64,000 nt of DNA from Edaphobacillus lindanitolerans (GTDB taxonomy: Bacteria; Bacillota; Bacilli; Bacillales_A; Planococcaceae), in the NCBI RefSeq assembly GCF_900156305.1, contig NZ_FTPL01000003.1:124001-188000 (forward strand), read 5' to 3'. The position numbers were made by a program, and so were the translations under genes. Shown here piece by piece: positions 40,326 through 48,845 of this stretch. The notes beneath the pieces are model-generated. The model had not been told where the DNA came from. It saw only the letters and a program-made list of their open reading frames with translations, and made no database searches. Every line of letters begins with the position of its first letter. Positions within the stretch are counted from its first letter, which is position 1.

Positions 40326-42356
40326 ATGAAGATCGAAATCGCAAAACATGAACGAATGTCAGAGAGCGGCAGTTCGCTTCTTCGATTGATTCAGAATGAG
40401 GATATGCCGCTGCTGGATCTTTTGATAAGAGAGGCGGTGCAAAACAGCCTGGATGCCGGAAAATCCGATGCCGGTCATGTAAACGTCGATATCGGAGTAA
40501 AACGATTCGAAGCGGGAAAACTTGCAGAAGAAATGGAAGGAATCAAAGAAACCCTGACTCGGCGATACCCCGGAGAATTTTACAGCTGCATTTACGTGGA
40601 AGATTCAAATACTTCCGGGCTTACAGGGCCCCTTTCCGTTAAAGACGTAGTAGATAATGACTTCGGAAACTTTCAAAAGCTTGTCTATGAGATCAGCAAG
40701 CCCCAAAGGCAGGAAGGTGCCGGCGGGTCCTGGGGACTTGGCAAAACTATTTATTTCAGGCTGGGTATTGGCTTGGTGTTTTATTATACAAGGATTCAAA
40801 AAGAGGATGGAACATATGAGCATCGGCTTGCTGCAACGATGGTAGAAAACGAGGAGGAAGAGCATTCCATCATTCCTCCGGCAGGCGATCTGCCAAAGCG
40901 TGGAATCGCTTGGTGGGGTTCAGATGCAGGAGACGGCAGTACACTGCCTATAACAAACGGGGATGAGATTAAGAAGGTGCTGGATATCTTCGGCATTGAA
41001 TTATTTTCCGGCAAGCAGACTGGTACAAAGATCATAATTCCATTCACCGATGAAGAAGAGCTTCTGCGCAAGACCATAGTGGAGGGAGAACCTGCATACT
41101 GGTGGAATGAATCTATTGAGGATTATCTGAAAGTCTCATTCCAGCGGTGGTACGCCCCCAGAATGGACAACCAAAAATATAAGTACGGAAATTACTTGAA
41201 GGCAAGTGTAAACAAAGAAGAGATAACAAGAGACCGGATGGAGATTGTTTTCAAAGCCTTGCAGGATCTTTACAATTCCGGCGCCGGAGTACAGCCTGCG
41301 AGGAGCTCTTACAGTGAAAAGATAAAGACAGAAAAAATCCCAATCCGTAAAGACTTCGTTGACACCGATGCCGGAGGAGTGGCGTTTGTTAAGCTGTCCA
41401 TGACAGATCTTGAAATGCTTCCGCCCAATAACAATCCAAGTCCTTATGCATTTTTAAATATCCACGATAAAGCAGAGGCGGGAAATTATCCGGTGATCTG
41501 CTATACAAGAAAGCCCGGAATGATTGTAAACTATGAAACCAGCGGGCAATGGCTGATCAATGTAGAAAACACCGGAGGAAACGAATATCTGCTTGCGATC
41601 TATGTCCCAAACTCGGAACTTAAAATGAAAAGTTCATCGGAAATGGCGGACTTAGAGTCCTATCTGAGAAAAGGAGAAAAGGCAGACCATACTGCGTGGT
41701 TTGATATCCAGCTGGGGGGACAGCGGACAAATATTGTTGACCGTATCAGAAAAGGTGTTTCAAAGAGAGTTGCAGAAGGCTCAAATCTAATCGAGAAGAA
41801 AACAGTCAGCAAAAAGTCGCGGCTTGGTTCGATTTTGGGCCGTCAGCTCATGCCGCCATCAAACTTTGGTAAAAAGGCGTCAGGAGGAGGCGGCGGCACC
41901 GGTGGCGGCGGCACCGGAGGAAACAGCAGAAAAACCGGTTTTGTTCTTTCACCTGATGTTATATATGAAAATGATCATATTGTCCTGTCATTCGAACTCT
42001 TTATGAAAAAACCTGTTGTGGAATGCACGATTGAACTGAATGTCAGTTCTGAAACAGGTCTGATCAAAGGCAGGGCATGGGAGCAAGAGATCATACAGAA
42101 GAAGTTCCCGTTCGAGATTGCCAAGATCGCTAATGTTACCGTAAACGGTAAGGAAGAGGCGGTTCTGTCCGGAAAGGGCGGCGGAGAGTCCAGCGTCATT
42201 TCCGAGATTATCCGGACGGATGGTTTTAACACGCCAATTGGTTTTATTGTTGCCAGAGGATCCGGGGATTCGATTACCGTAACGGGAGAAATTAAAATCT
42301 TGAAGCTGGAGGAAGGTCTTGAATTGGCCATTACTCCGCATTTCACGGAGGCATGA
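40326..42356 (+). CDS. GHKL (MORC/MutL-like) ATPase of the restriction operon
   Basis: N-terminal GHKL ATPase: REAVQNSLDA (N box, Glu36/Asn40), VEDSNTSGL (G1, Asp93) and GGSWGLGKTIYF (G2). A middle S5-like region follows, then a Gly-rich linker near residue 520 (GGGGGTGGGGTGG) and a beta-rich C-terminal domain (about 540-676). 676 residues. Such ATPases next to Z1 and Dcm genes were described as the likely origin of eukaryotic MORC proteins. Two nt after the Z1 stop. Confidence 0.86.
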   Translation: MKIEIAKHERMSESGSSLLRLIQNEDMPLLDLLIREAVQNSLDAGKSDAGHVNVDIGVKRFEAGKLAEEMEGIKETLTRRYPGEFYSCIYVEDSNTSGLTGPLSVKDVVDNDFGNFQKLVYEISKPQRQEGAGGSWGLGKTIYFRLGIGLVFYYTRIQKEDGTYEHRLAATMVENEEEEHSIIPPAGDLPKRGIAWWGSDAGDGSTLPITNGDEIKKVLDIFGIELFSGKQTGTKIIIPFTDEEELLRKTIVEGEPAYWWNESIEDYLKVSFQRWYAPRMDNQKYKYGNYLKASVNKEEITRDRMEIVFKALQDLYNSGAGVQPARSSYSEKIKTEKIPIRKDFVDTDAGGVAFVKLSMTDLEMLPPNNNPSPYAFLNIHDKAEAGNYPVICYTRKPGMIVNYETSGQWLINVENTGGNEYLLAIYVPNSELKMKSSSEMADLESYLRKGEKADHTAWFDIQLGGQRTNIVDRIRKGVSKRVAEGSNLIEKKTVSKKSRLGSILGRQLMPPSNFGKKASGGGGGTGGGGTGGNSRKTGFVLSPDVIYENDHIVLSFELFMKKPVVECTIELNVSSETGLIKGRAWEQEIIQKKFPFEIAKIANVTVNGKEEAVLSGKGGGESSVISEIIRTDGFNTPIGFIVARGSGDSITVTGEIKILKLEEGLELAITPHFTEA

Positions 42357-42358
42357 GC

Positions 42359-43306
42359 ATGCAAAATACAATTCAGCTATACCGCTCCCTCAATGAAAAA
42401 GTTCTTAAACGAATCGGCTTTCAGGAGGACCATGTTTCATTTTTCTATACGGCAGAGGAGGGAGAGGAAAAAGAGTTCTTCCTTGCGGAAGAGGAGGACA
42501 GCAAGCCGGATGTTTTCTTGGTTAATGACAAAGAAGGAATATGGGATCCGAATACTCATAACTTGAAGGTCCGGCAAACGGTAAGTATCGAAAATCCAAT
42601 CTTTCTGTTTGGGAACGGCGGGGTTGCTGCAATGGACTCGCGTCTGGGTATTGCATTGAGCTGGCAGTCCCGTTCCAGTGCACGTCGAGGCATTAGACCA
42701 GTTCTCAGTTTTGATGCGGATTCAATATCACCAATCAACGTTGACTTGGGGATTAATTTCGAATCCAATCTTTTGCGAGGAACAGTTGAGATCGATACAG
42801 TCATTTATCTTCAACGAGCAGGCTCCGGGAATGCCCCCGGCTATGCGACAAAGCCTGGAACAATATTGGGTGTGCTGGACAGCAAAACGTTGCACATAGA
42901 CGGGGAAGGATCTGAATTTCCGATTGTGGAGGTTGAAGACCCTGCAATGCCGCTTTGGTGGGTAGAATGTAATTGGACAGATCCGATGACGGAGCCGTTT
43001 AACCAGGAGAATATCCGAATTTATCTAAACCTTAAACACCGGTTTACAAAAGAGCTAAATCTTAAAGGCGGAATCGGTCAGTCCCCTTTGCTTTTGGAGA
43101 TCCTGGCATCGTCTTTCCAGATCATCATCGAGCGGCTGAAGCAAGGAGAGGACTGGACAGATATTATGACCGGCCAGGGTTTTGAGAAGGGATCAATCGG
43201 GGAAGCTATTTTCTACTTTACAAATACATTTGAATGGGATACTTCCAGCCCTGAAAAACTTGCCAAGTCAATCAGGGCAGACTTATATGGCAGATTCGGG
43301 GGGTAG
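42359..43306 (+). CDS. Uncharacterised restriction-operon protein (315 aa)
   Basis: ATG 42359 chosen because GGAGG lies 7 nt upstream; ATG 42353 is too close to it. N-terminal 170 residues look beta-rich (TVSIENPIFLFGNGGVAAMD, GIALSWQSRSSARRGIRPVL), followed by an acidic segment and a helical C-terminus (SPLLLEILASSFQIIIERLK). No catalytic motif recognised. Always-adjacent partner role in Z1/GHKL operons is inferred; it may be a structural or DNA-binding subunit. Confidence 0.6.
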   Translation: MQNTIQLYRSLNEKVLKRIGFQEDHVSFFYTAEEGEEKEFFLAEEEDSKPDVFLVNDKEGIWDPNTHNLKVRQTVSIENPIFLFGNGGVAAMDSRLGIALSWQSRSSARRGIRPVLSFDADSISPINVDLGINFESNLLRGTVEIDTVIYLQRAGSGNAPGYATKPGTILGVLDSKTLHIDGEGSEFPIVEVEDPAMPLWWVECNWTDPMTEPFNQENIRIYLNLKHRFTKELNLKGGIGQSPLLLEILASSFQIIIERLKQGEDWTDIMTGQGFEKGSIGEAIFYFTNTFEWDTSSPEKLAKSIRADLYGRFGG

Positions 43307-43312
43307 GAGACC

Positions 43313-44023
43313 ATGCTGGGACGAATTACAAGAAATGAAGCGGAAGAAGTCTTTAAAAGATGGCAGAGTGATGGAAAAATTAAACTTTCCAAGCTGAATG
43401 ACACAGAGAAGCTGCACAGAGAACGCTTGGTGATGGTGGAGGCTGAAACCTTAAAAGAGCTTGAAAACCGTGAGCTATCCAGAAAGAACTATTATCAATT
43501 TGATCTTTTATTTTCCCTAAAGCTATATGAATACTTGAGCGTTCAAAATGGAGTCGGTGAACGTGAGGCCTCAGACGACGACTTTTGGCGGTTTGTCTCG
43601 ATGAAACTGATTCCAGATGTGATAGAACGCAGATGGGAAGGACTGAAAGCCACCCGTTTTTATCAGGAATCAAGGAGGATCTGGCTGAAGGCCCTTTGGT
43701 GGTACATCCATCTCTCCTGGCAGGGAAGCATATCCAGTACATATGATATACTCAAAGACAATACGACAGACACCATTGTGCAGCTTGTCGAGCGGCCTGG
43801 ATCGGGCGGGTACCGTATTTCTCTGACCAGAAATCTCATGAGATATTACGGCACTCTTGCTGAACAGCAGCCGAAAAAGCATTCGACTGAAATATTCAGG
43901 AAGATCATGCGTCTCAATACGGCCCGGACGAAGGTTGTCGAGCCAGCCTTGGTGGATGGCGGTGAACAGGAATATGTAAAGGAGCTTTTTGAATACTTCG
44001 ATGCAAAAGACAGAGCAATTTAG
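43313..44023 (+). CDS. DUF6339-like restriction-operon protein
   Basis: 236 residues, helical and Trp-rich: DDDFWRFVSMKLIPDVIERR, RFYQESRRIWLKALWWYIHL, SWQGSISSTYDILKDNTTDT and IVQLVERPGSGGYR resemble DUF6339 (from memory). No nuclease or ATPase motif. GGTAGGAGACC SD region. The 3' end overlaps the start of methyltransferase 2 by 35 nt. Confidence 0.62.
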   Translation: MLGRITRNEAEEVFKRWQSDGKIKLSKLNDTEKLHRERLVMVEAETLKELENRELSRKNYYQFDLLFSLKLYEYLSVQNGVGEREASDDDFWRFVSMKLIPDVIERRWEGLKATRFYQESRRIWLKALWWYIHLSWQGSISSTYDILKDNTTDTIVQLVERPGSGGYRISLTRNLMRYYGTLAEQQPKKHSTEIFRKIMRLNTARTKVVEPALVDGGEQEYVKELFEYFDAKDRAI

Positions 44024-45350
44024 CATTGTTGATTTATTTTCAGGTTGCGGCGGGCTGGCGCTCGGCTTTCAGACAGCGGGCTTTCAAATCATGGGCGGCA
44101 TAGAGATGGACCAGTCGGCTTCCACGACAGCATCTTACAATCTGTATTGGAAAAAGGGCATAGACCACGAGCATTTTTGCGGAGATATCACAGAAAGTTC
44201 TTCTGACATCCTTGAGGTTGCCCCTGGTTCGTCACCTGTAGTCATAGGCGGACCTCCCTGCCAGGCTTATTCACGGGCAGGACGGGCAAAACTTAACTCT
44301 TTGGGAGAAGATCGTTCTTTTCATTTGGATTCACGAGGGAAGCTTTACGAGGACTTTCTTCGTTTTGCTCTTGAGTTGGACGCTCCCGCAGTCATCATGG
44401 AGAACGTTCCCGAGTCCGTTAATTACAACGGTGAGAACATTCCGCACACTGTATGCGAATTTTTGGAGGAAAATCAGTACGAAGCAGTTTGGACAGTATT
44501 GAATTCGGCAGATTATGGAGTGCCTCAAATAAGGGAACGGGTAATCGTGATGGCTGTCAAGAGAGGTTTCGGAGAGATCGCCAACTTGCCCGCTCCCACA
44601 CACAACAGGCATAGTGATTACCGCACTCAGTATGAAGCCCGCTTCCCGGGTTTTAAAGAGTCCAGATTTTTCAGGGAACCAAATAAGCCCGAAAAAGATG
44701 CCCCTGGCTGGGTAACCGTGGGGGATGCGCTCTCTGATCTCCCACCGCTGTTCACAGATCCTGACCAGCCCTATTCCCTGACTAAACTGAATGTACGTCT
44801 GCCGTATAATCATGAACCCCAAAACGACTTCCAAAGAAGAATGAGATCGGTTGCCGACAAGGTCAGCGGTCATGCCTTTAGGAGGACATTGAGGGATTTT
44901 CGGATCTTTAACGACATGGCGCCCGGCGATAACTATCTTAATGCTATTGAGATCGCCAATGTTCACTTCAAAAGAGCCCTCAGAGAACGCAGAGTAACAG
45001 AAAAGGGACAGCCGGAGGAATATCGCAGGATCAAGAAAGAGTTTGTTCCGCCGTATTCTGCTGATAAGTTTATCGGCAAATGGCGAAGACTTGATCCCGC
45101 AAAACCCTCCCACACAGTCGTTGCCCACCTCGGGACTGACACGTATAGCCACATCCATCCCTGGGAACCGAGAGGGATATCTGTAAGGGAAGCAGCCCGG
45201 CTTCAATCTTTTCCCGATGACTTTATATTCAATTGCTCAATGAGTGATGCATTTAAGCAGATAGGCAATGCCGTGCCCCCTTTGATGTCGGAAGCTATTG
45301 CAAAAGCAATGCTTACGAATCTGAACGCAGTGAAGGAGGTGGCCAGGTGA
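43989..45350 (+). CDS. DNA (cytosine-5-)-methyltransferase 2
   Basis: C5-methyltransferase of the operon. Motif I DLFSGCGGLALGF, motif IV GGPPCQAYS (Cys91), motif VI ENV, motif VIII PQIRER, a long recognition region (about 200-370), and motifs IX/X ARLQSFPDDF and IGNAVPP. TTG 43989 has GGAG only 4 nt upstream; ATG 44001 (449 aa) is the alternative with 16-nt spacing. Stop overlaps the next start (GTGA). Confidence 0.93.
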   Translation: MNTSMQKTEQFSIVDLFSGCGGLALGFQTAGFQIMGGIEMDQSASTTASYNLYWKKGIDHEHFCGDITESSSDILEVAPGSSPVVIGGPPCQAYSRAGRAKLNSLGEDRSFHLDSRGKLYEDFLRFALELDAPAVIMENVPESVNYNGENIPHTVCEFLEENQYEAVWTVLNSADYGVPQIRERVIVMAVKRGFGEIANLPAPTHNRHSDYRTQYEARFPGFKESRFFREPNKPEKDAPGWVTVGDALSDLPPLFTDPDQPYSLTKLNVRLPYNHEPQNDFQRRMRSVADKVSGHAFRRTLRDFRIFNDMAPGDNYLNAIEIANVHFKRALRERRVTEKGQPEEYRRIKKEFVPPYSADKFIGKWRRLDPAKPSHTVVAHLGTDTYSHIHPWEPRGISVREAARLQSFPDDFIFNCSMSDAFKQIGNAVPPLMSEAIAKAMLTNLNAVKEVAR

Positions 45351-46267
45351 AATTGGTACAGGAAATTAGAAATGGTTTTGCTTCCTTGGGCGGGGGAATG
45401 TCATTGCCGATTGAAGCTGTGAAGGATTACCCGGCCTTCGTTCTTCGCATTGGAAAAAGGTACGGAGTTGCAATTGAGGTCCCGGCAGGCATCAGAATCA
45501 ACGAACGATTTTCCAACGCCAGGTATGCCACAACAGATTACGAGATATTTGGCAAGCGAGGCAATTATTTATTCCTCTCAAGCGAAATTGAAAATCTCAG
45601 GAATGAGTTTGCCAACATTTGCGCAGCGTTTGTCGATCCCGGCGAAAATGGAACAGCGAGAAAAAAAATCGAAGAAAGCCCGCTTGATTGGTGGGAACAG
45701 ATGCGAGAACTTCTTGGCAATCGCAATGTCGACTCCTCGCCGTACAACGTTCTTGGAGAACTAATCACATATTACTATCTGATAAAGCAGGGAAAGCACG
45801 TAAAGTGGACCGGACAACAAAAGGGCACAGTTGATTTCGAGAGCAAGGAATCCGACTTTGAGGTTAAGTCCACGACCATGCGGTATGACTCATTAATTCA
45901 GATTAATAGCCAATTTCAGCTTCAGGGCGGAAAAGAAATGAAAATCTTCTTTTTGCGATTTGAGGAATCGGAATCGGGAAGATCTATAGACGACATAGTC
46001 TCACTCCTTGCTAAAAAGGGAGTCCCGGAAAAGATCTTGGAAGACTCCTTGGCCAGCGGGGGATATGAACCATACTCCTCTGGGCGCAACAGAAAATACC
46101 GCCTGCATGAAATGCGCCGCTATAATGTTGATGAAAATTTCCCGCTGATCAACAAGGACACATTTAAGGAACAGGGCATATCTGATAGAATCATCAAGAT
46201 CAATTACACAGTAGATCTTGGCGGAATGGAGTATGACGATGTGTTAAAAGGTCTGTTTGACTCATAA
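45347..46267 (+). CDS. PD-(D/E)XK motif nuclease-like protein (DUF4420)
   Basis: Likely DNA-cutting subunit. LGELITYYYLIKQGK (Glu138), GTVDFESKES (Asp163) and DFEVKST (Glu172-x-Lys174) form a PD-(D/E)XK active site within a DUF4420-like protein of 306 residues. GTG start with GGAGGT 7 nt upstream, overlapping the methyltransferase stop. Last gene of the island operon, followed by a terminator. Cleavage activity is inferred from the motif only. Confidence 0.8.
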   Translation: MKLVQEIRNGFASLGGGMSLPIEAVKDYPAFVLRIGKRYGVAIEVPAGIRINERFSNARYATTDYEIFGKRGNYLFLSSEIENLRNEFANICAAFVDPGENGTARKKIEESPLDWWEQMRELLGNRNVDSSPYNVLGELITYYYLIKQGKHVKWTGQQKGTVDFESKESDFEVKSTTMRYDSLIQINSQFQLQGGKEMKIFFLRFEESESGRSIDDIVSLLAKKGVPEKILEDSLASGGYEPYSSGRNRKYRLHEMRRYNVDENFPLINKDTFKEQGISDRIIKINYTVDLGGMEYDDVLKGLFDS

Positions 46268-46280
46268 GAGAAACAACAAG

Positions 46281-46302
46281 GCTGCGGATGCCGCAGCTTT
46301 TT
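46281..46302 (+). terminator. Terminator at the island right end
   Basis: GCTGCGG-ATG-CCGCAGC with T6 shortly after the PD-(D/E)XK stop. Confidence 0.9.
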
Positions 46303-46389
46303 TGGCACTCCAGATAACTTTTGAGATACATGCTTTGAGCAGTCTCGATCGCCTAGGAATTGTCAATCATAGGAAAAGAGGAGTCTTCA

Positions 46390-46824
46390 ATGATCAAAAG
46401 AGCATTGCCTTCAGATGCAGATGCAATTGCCACGCTCGCAGATCGGCTCTGGCCCGGGCATGGCGTCCATGAATTCCAAAAGGAGATGCAGGAGCTTCTC
46501 GCGGATGATCACGCAGCCGTCTTCCTGGCATTCTCCGGCAATGAGCCGGTCGGATTTGCGCAGGTTCAGCTCCGGCATGATTATGTGGAGGGGACGTCCA
46601 CGGGTCCCGTCGGTTATCTGGAGGGACTCTACGTCGAGGCGCGCTTCCGGCAGGAGGGGATGGCACGGGAGCTCGTCCGTGGCTGCGAGGAATGGGCACG
46701 GCAACAGGGCTGCACGGAGTTTGCGAGTGATTGCGAGCTCGGAAATGACGTGAGCCGTGATGTGCATCTGCATCTCGGGTTCAACGAAGTGAACCGGATC
46801 ATCGCCTTTGCGAAAAAACTGTAA
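46390..46824 (+). CDS. AAC(6')-like GNAT acetyltransferase
   Basis: 144 residues closely patterned on chromosomal aminoglycoside 6'-N-acetyltransferases: DRLWPGHGVHEFQKEMQELL, FAQVQLRHDYVEG, VGYLEGLYVEARFRQEGMAR, EWARQQGCTEFASDCELGND and HLHLGFNEVNRIIAF. ATG 46390 has AGAGGAG upstream. Such intrinsic enzymes may or may not confer resistance. First host gene right of the restriction island; higher GC resumes here. Confidence 0.85.
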   Translation: MIKRALPSDADAIATLADRLWPGHGVHEFQKEMQELLADDHAAVFLAFSGNEPVGFAQVQLRHDYVEGTSTGPVGYLEGLYVEARFRQEGMARELVRGCEEWARQQGCTEFASDCELGNDVSRDVHLHLGFNEVNRIIAFAKKL

Positions 46825-46828
46825 ACGC

Positions 46829-46856
46829 ACCGTTCCGCCCGGCGGAACGGTTTTTT
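46829..46856 (+). terminator. Terminator after the acetyltransferase gene
   Basis: ACCGTTCCGCC / GGCGGAACGGT stem followed by T5. Confidence 0.93.
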
Positions 46857-46933
46857 GCTCCCTGAAGGGCGAAGATGACCGGAAACGGGTATACTGGATA
46901 AAGTGTTCAATGCGATAAACTTGAGGTGATTTG

Positions 46934-48124
46934 GTGTATAAATTATTGTCCCATAACGACCTGGACGGCATCGGCTGCGGAATCGTGGCGAAGATGGCGT
47001 TCGGTGATGATGTGAATGTCCGGTATAACTCTGTTCAGATACTCGACCGGGAAGTGGAGAAATTCCTCGACAGCGGAGACAAGGCGACCGAGCTGATCAT
47101 CACCGATCTGTCGGTGAACGAGGAAAACGAGCTGCGGCTTGAGGAGTTCCGGAAGGCCGGCGGCAAAGTCGTGCTCATCGACCATCACAAGACCGCGCTC
47201 CACCTGAACGAGTACGAGTGGGGACGTGTACAGGTCGAAGAGGAAGAGGGACGGCTCGCATGCGCCACGTCGCTTCTGTACCGATATTTGATCGACGAGG
47301 GGTTCCTCGAGCCGACACGCGCGTCAGAGGAGTTTGTGGAGCTCGTGCGGCAGTATGACACATGGGAGTGGGAGCGCAACGGCAATGACAAGGCGCGCCA
47401 GCTCAACGCGTTGTTCTTCCTCGTCTCGTTCGACGAATTCGAGACGATGATGCTCGAGCGTCTGCAGGAAACCGGCCCGTTCAAGTTCAGCACATTCGAG
47501 AAAAAGCTGCTGGGGATGGAAGACGACAAGATGGTCCGCTACATCCGCAAAAAACGCCGCGAGATGGTCCAGCTGGAGGCGGACGGGCTGTATGCCGGCG
47601 TCGTCCATGCTGAATCGTACCATTCCGAGCTGGGCAATGAACTCGGGAAGGATAACCCGCATCTGGACTATATCGTCATCCTGAACATGGGCGGCCGGAA
47701 AGTGTCGTTCCGGACAGTCCATGACGATGTGGACGTGTCGGAAGTCGCCGGGACATTCGGCGGCGGCGGACATGCCAAGGCAAGCGGCGCCTCGATGTCG
47801 AAGGAAGCATTCGATCTGTATGTTGTCGAGTCCTATCACAAGGAACCGCTGCGTGAAGATGCACGCCACACCCGCTACAACGTGAAGGGATCTGAGTTCG
47901 GTACGATCTACCGGGCGCCTGAAGGGGACCTGTACTATCTTTATCCCGCCGGAGAAGGCCGCTGGGGCGTCGAGCGCAACGGCAACAGGCTCGAGGAGAC
48001 CTACGGGTCGTTTGCGGACGCAGAGAAGGCCCTGAAGCGCGAGAGGGGCGTCTGGCTGCTCAATGATGACCAGTTTGTGAAGTTCCTGATGAAGCGGCTG
48101 GAAAAGGCCGAGAAGGAAGGGTAA
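46934..48124 (+). CDS. DHH-family oligoribonuclease, NrnB-like
   Basis: Degrades short RNA oligomers or 3'-phosphoadenosine phosphate. HNDLDGIGCG (DHH motif I), IITDLSVNE, VVLIDHHKTA (DHH motif), then DHHA1 with GTFGGGGHAKASGASM. 396 residues as in Bacillus NrnB (YngD). GTG 46934 is chosen for GAGGTG 6 nt upstream; TTG 46931 is next to it. Confidence 0.88.
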   Translation: MYKLLSHNDLDGIGCGIVAKMAFGDDVNVRYNSVQILDREVEKFLDSGDKATELIITDLSVNEENELRLEEFRKAGGKVVLIDHHKTALHLNEYEWGRVQVEEEEGRLACATSLLYRYLIDEGFLEPTRASEEFVELVRQYDTWEWERNGNDKARQLNALFFLVSFDEFETMMLERLQETGPFKFSTFEKKLLGMEDDKMVRYIRKKRREMVQLEADGLYAGVVHAESYHSELGNELGKDNPHLDYIVILNMGGRKVSFRTVHDDVDVSEVAGTFGGGGHAKASGASMSKEAFDLYVVESYHKEPLREDARHTRYNVKGSEFGTIYRAPEGDLYYLYPAGEGRWGVERNGNRLEETYGSFADAEKALKRERGVWLLNDDQFVKFLMKRLEKAEKEG

Positions 48125-48151
48125 CGGATCCCTGGGTGAGGAGGAACGGGA

Positions 48152-48322
48152 ATGCAGGAACGGGTCGGACAGTGCGAGGTGTGCGGCAGGGAAGTGTTTT
48201 GCCTGAACGGATTTTTGGACGGTGTGGCAGAAAACGGACGGCTGCACTGCTTTGACTGTGCGGACCGGGAAGCGCCCGACGGTCCTCGTCCACAGGTCGA
48301 TGAGGATAGCAAGAGTGAATGA
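48152..48322 (+). CDS. 56-aa CxxC zinc-ribbon miniprotein
   Basis: Reads MQERVGQCEVCGREVFCLNG then FLDGVAENGRLHCFDCADRE. Two CxxC pairs (Cys8/11, Cys33/36) spaced 21 residues apart form a likely zinc ribbon, with an acidic tail. GAGGAGGAACGGG precedes the ATG. 27 nt after the NrnB-like gene, so probably co-transcribed. Function unknown. Confidence 0.7.
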   Translation: MQERVGQCEVCGREVFCLNGFLDGVAENGRLHCFDCADREAPDGPRPQVDEDSKSE

Positions 48323-48333
48323 AGGATTCAGGC

Positions 48334-48431
48334 TGTGGACAGCCCGATGGCCGATGGCTTATCCCCATGTGGATAAGCGGAAGCGGCGGTCCGGTCACAT
48401 GTGGACAACCCTCCGACGGAACTTATCCACT
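48334..48431. other. DnaA-box cluster
   Basis: Five sites similar to TTATCCACA in 98 bp: TGTGGACAG (48334-48342, 7/9), TTATCCCCA (48359-48367, 8/9), TGTGGATAA (48368-48376, perfect on minus), TGTGGACAA (48400-48408, 8/9), TTATCCACT (48423-48431, 8/9). It lies in an intergenic gap beside the parMR cassette. Candidate DnaA-binding cluster; binding not shown. Confidence 0.6.
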
Positions 48432-48451
48432 GAATTGATATGAATCCATAG

Positions 48452-48478
48452 AAAAAACCCGCCGACCGGCGGGTTTTT
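48452..48478. terminator. Bidirectional terminator
   Basis: AAAAAACCCGCCG-AC-CGGCGGGTTTTT; serves the parR-like gene on minus. Confidence 0.9.
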
Positions 48479-48485
48479 CGTGTTT

Positions 48486-48845
48486 TTATGCGAATGGATC
48501 GTCGAAGTCGTCCAGTGCGCCCCAGGCGGGTGCGGGTTCTTTCGGCTTCTCGGGTTCCGGCTCTTCTTCCACAAAAAATGCAGGGGGCATGGATTGCGGG
48601 AAAGGAGGCCGGTAGTCGGCGCCGTCAAGCTCGAAGTTGATCTTCCTCGGCATGACTTCGGCAACGTCGACAAAACCGGTCTGCCTGTACAGCTGCTGGG
48701 CGGCGTACAGGAAGAAGTTCGACAGGTCCGACTGGGTGTTGATCCAGTCAATGAATTCAGGAGTGAGGTCGCGGCTCAGATAGATGTTGATTCGCTCGCC
48801 ATGTTTATATTCTTTACTTCGATTCCGCGCCACTTGCGACGACAC
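48486..48845 (-). CDS. ParR-like centromere-binding protein
   Basis: 119 residues: HGERINIYLSRDLTPEFIDW then INTQSDLSNFFLYAAQQLYR suggest a ribbon-helix-helix DNA-binding half (about 15-60), and a Pro/Glu-rich acidic tail (about 85-119) ending DDFDDPFA, suited to contact actin-like filaments. GTG start overlapping the ParM-like gene by 32 nt, so coupled. It should bind the iterons upstream of parM and link them to the filament. Confidence 0.72.
   Translation of the reverse strand: MSSQVARNRSKEYKHGERINIYLSRDLTPEFIDWINTQSDLSNFFLYAAQQLYRQTGFVDVAEVMPRKINFELDGADYRPPFPQSMPPAFFVEEEPEPEKPKEPAPAWGALDDFDDPFA

Noticed and set aside
34766-46310. Integrase or flanking att repeats for the restriction island
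   Set aside because: No recombinase or transposase gene is present and comparison of the two borders by eye gave no convincing direct repeat.
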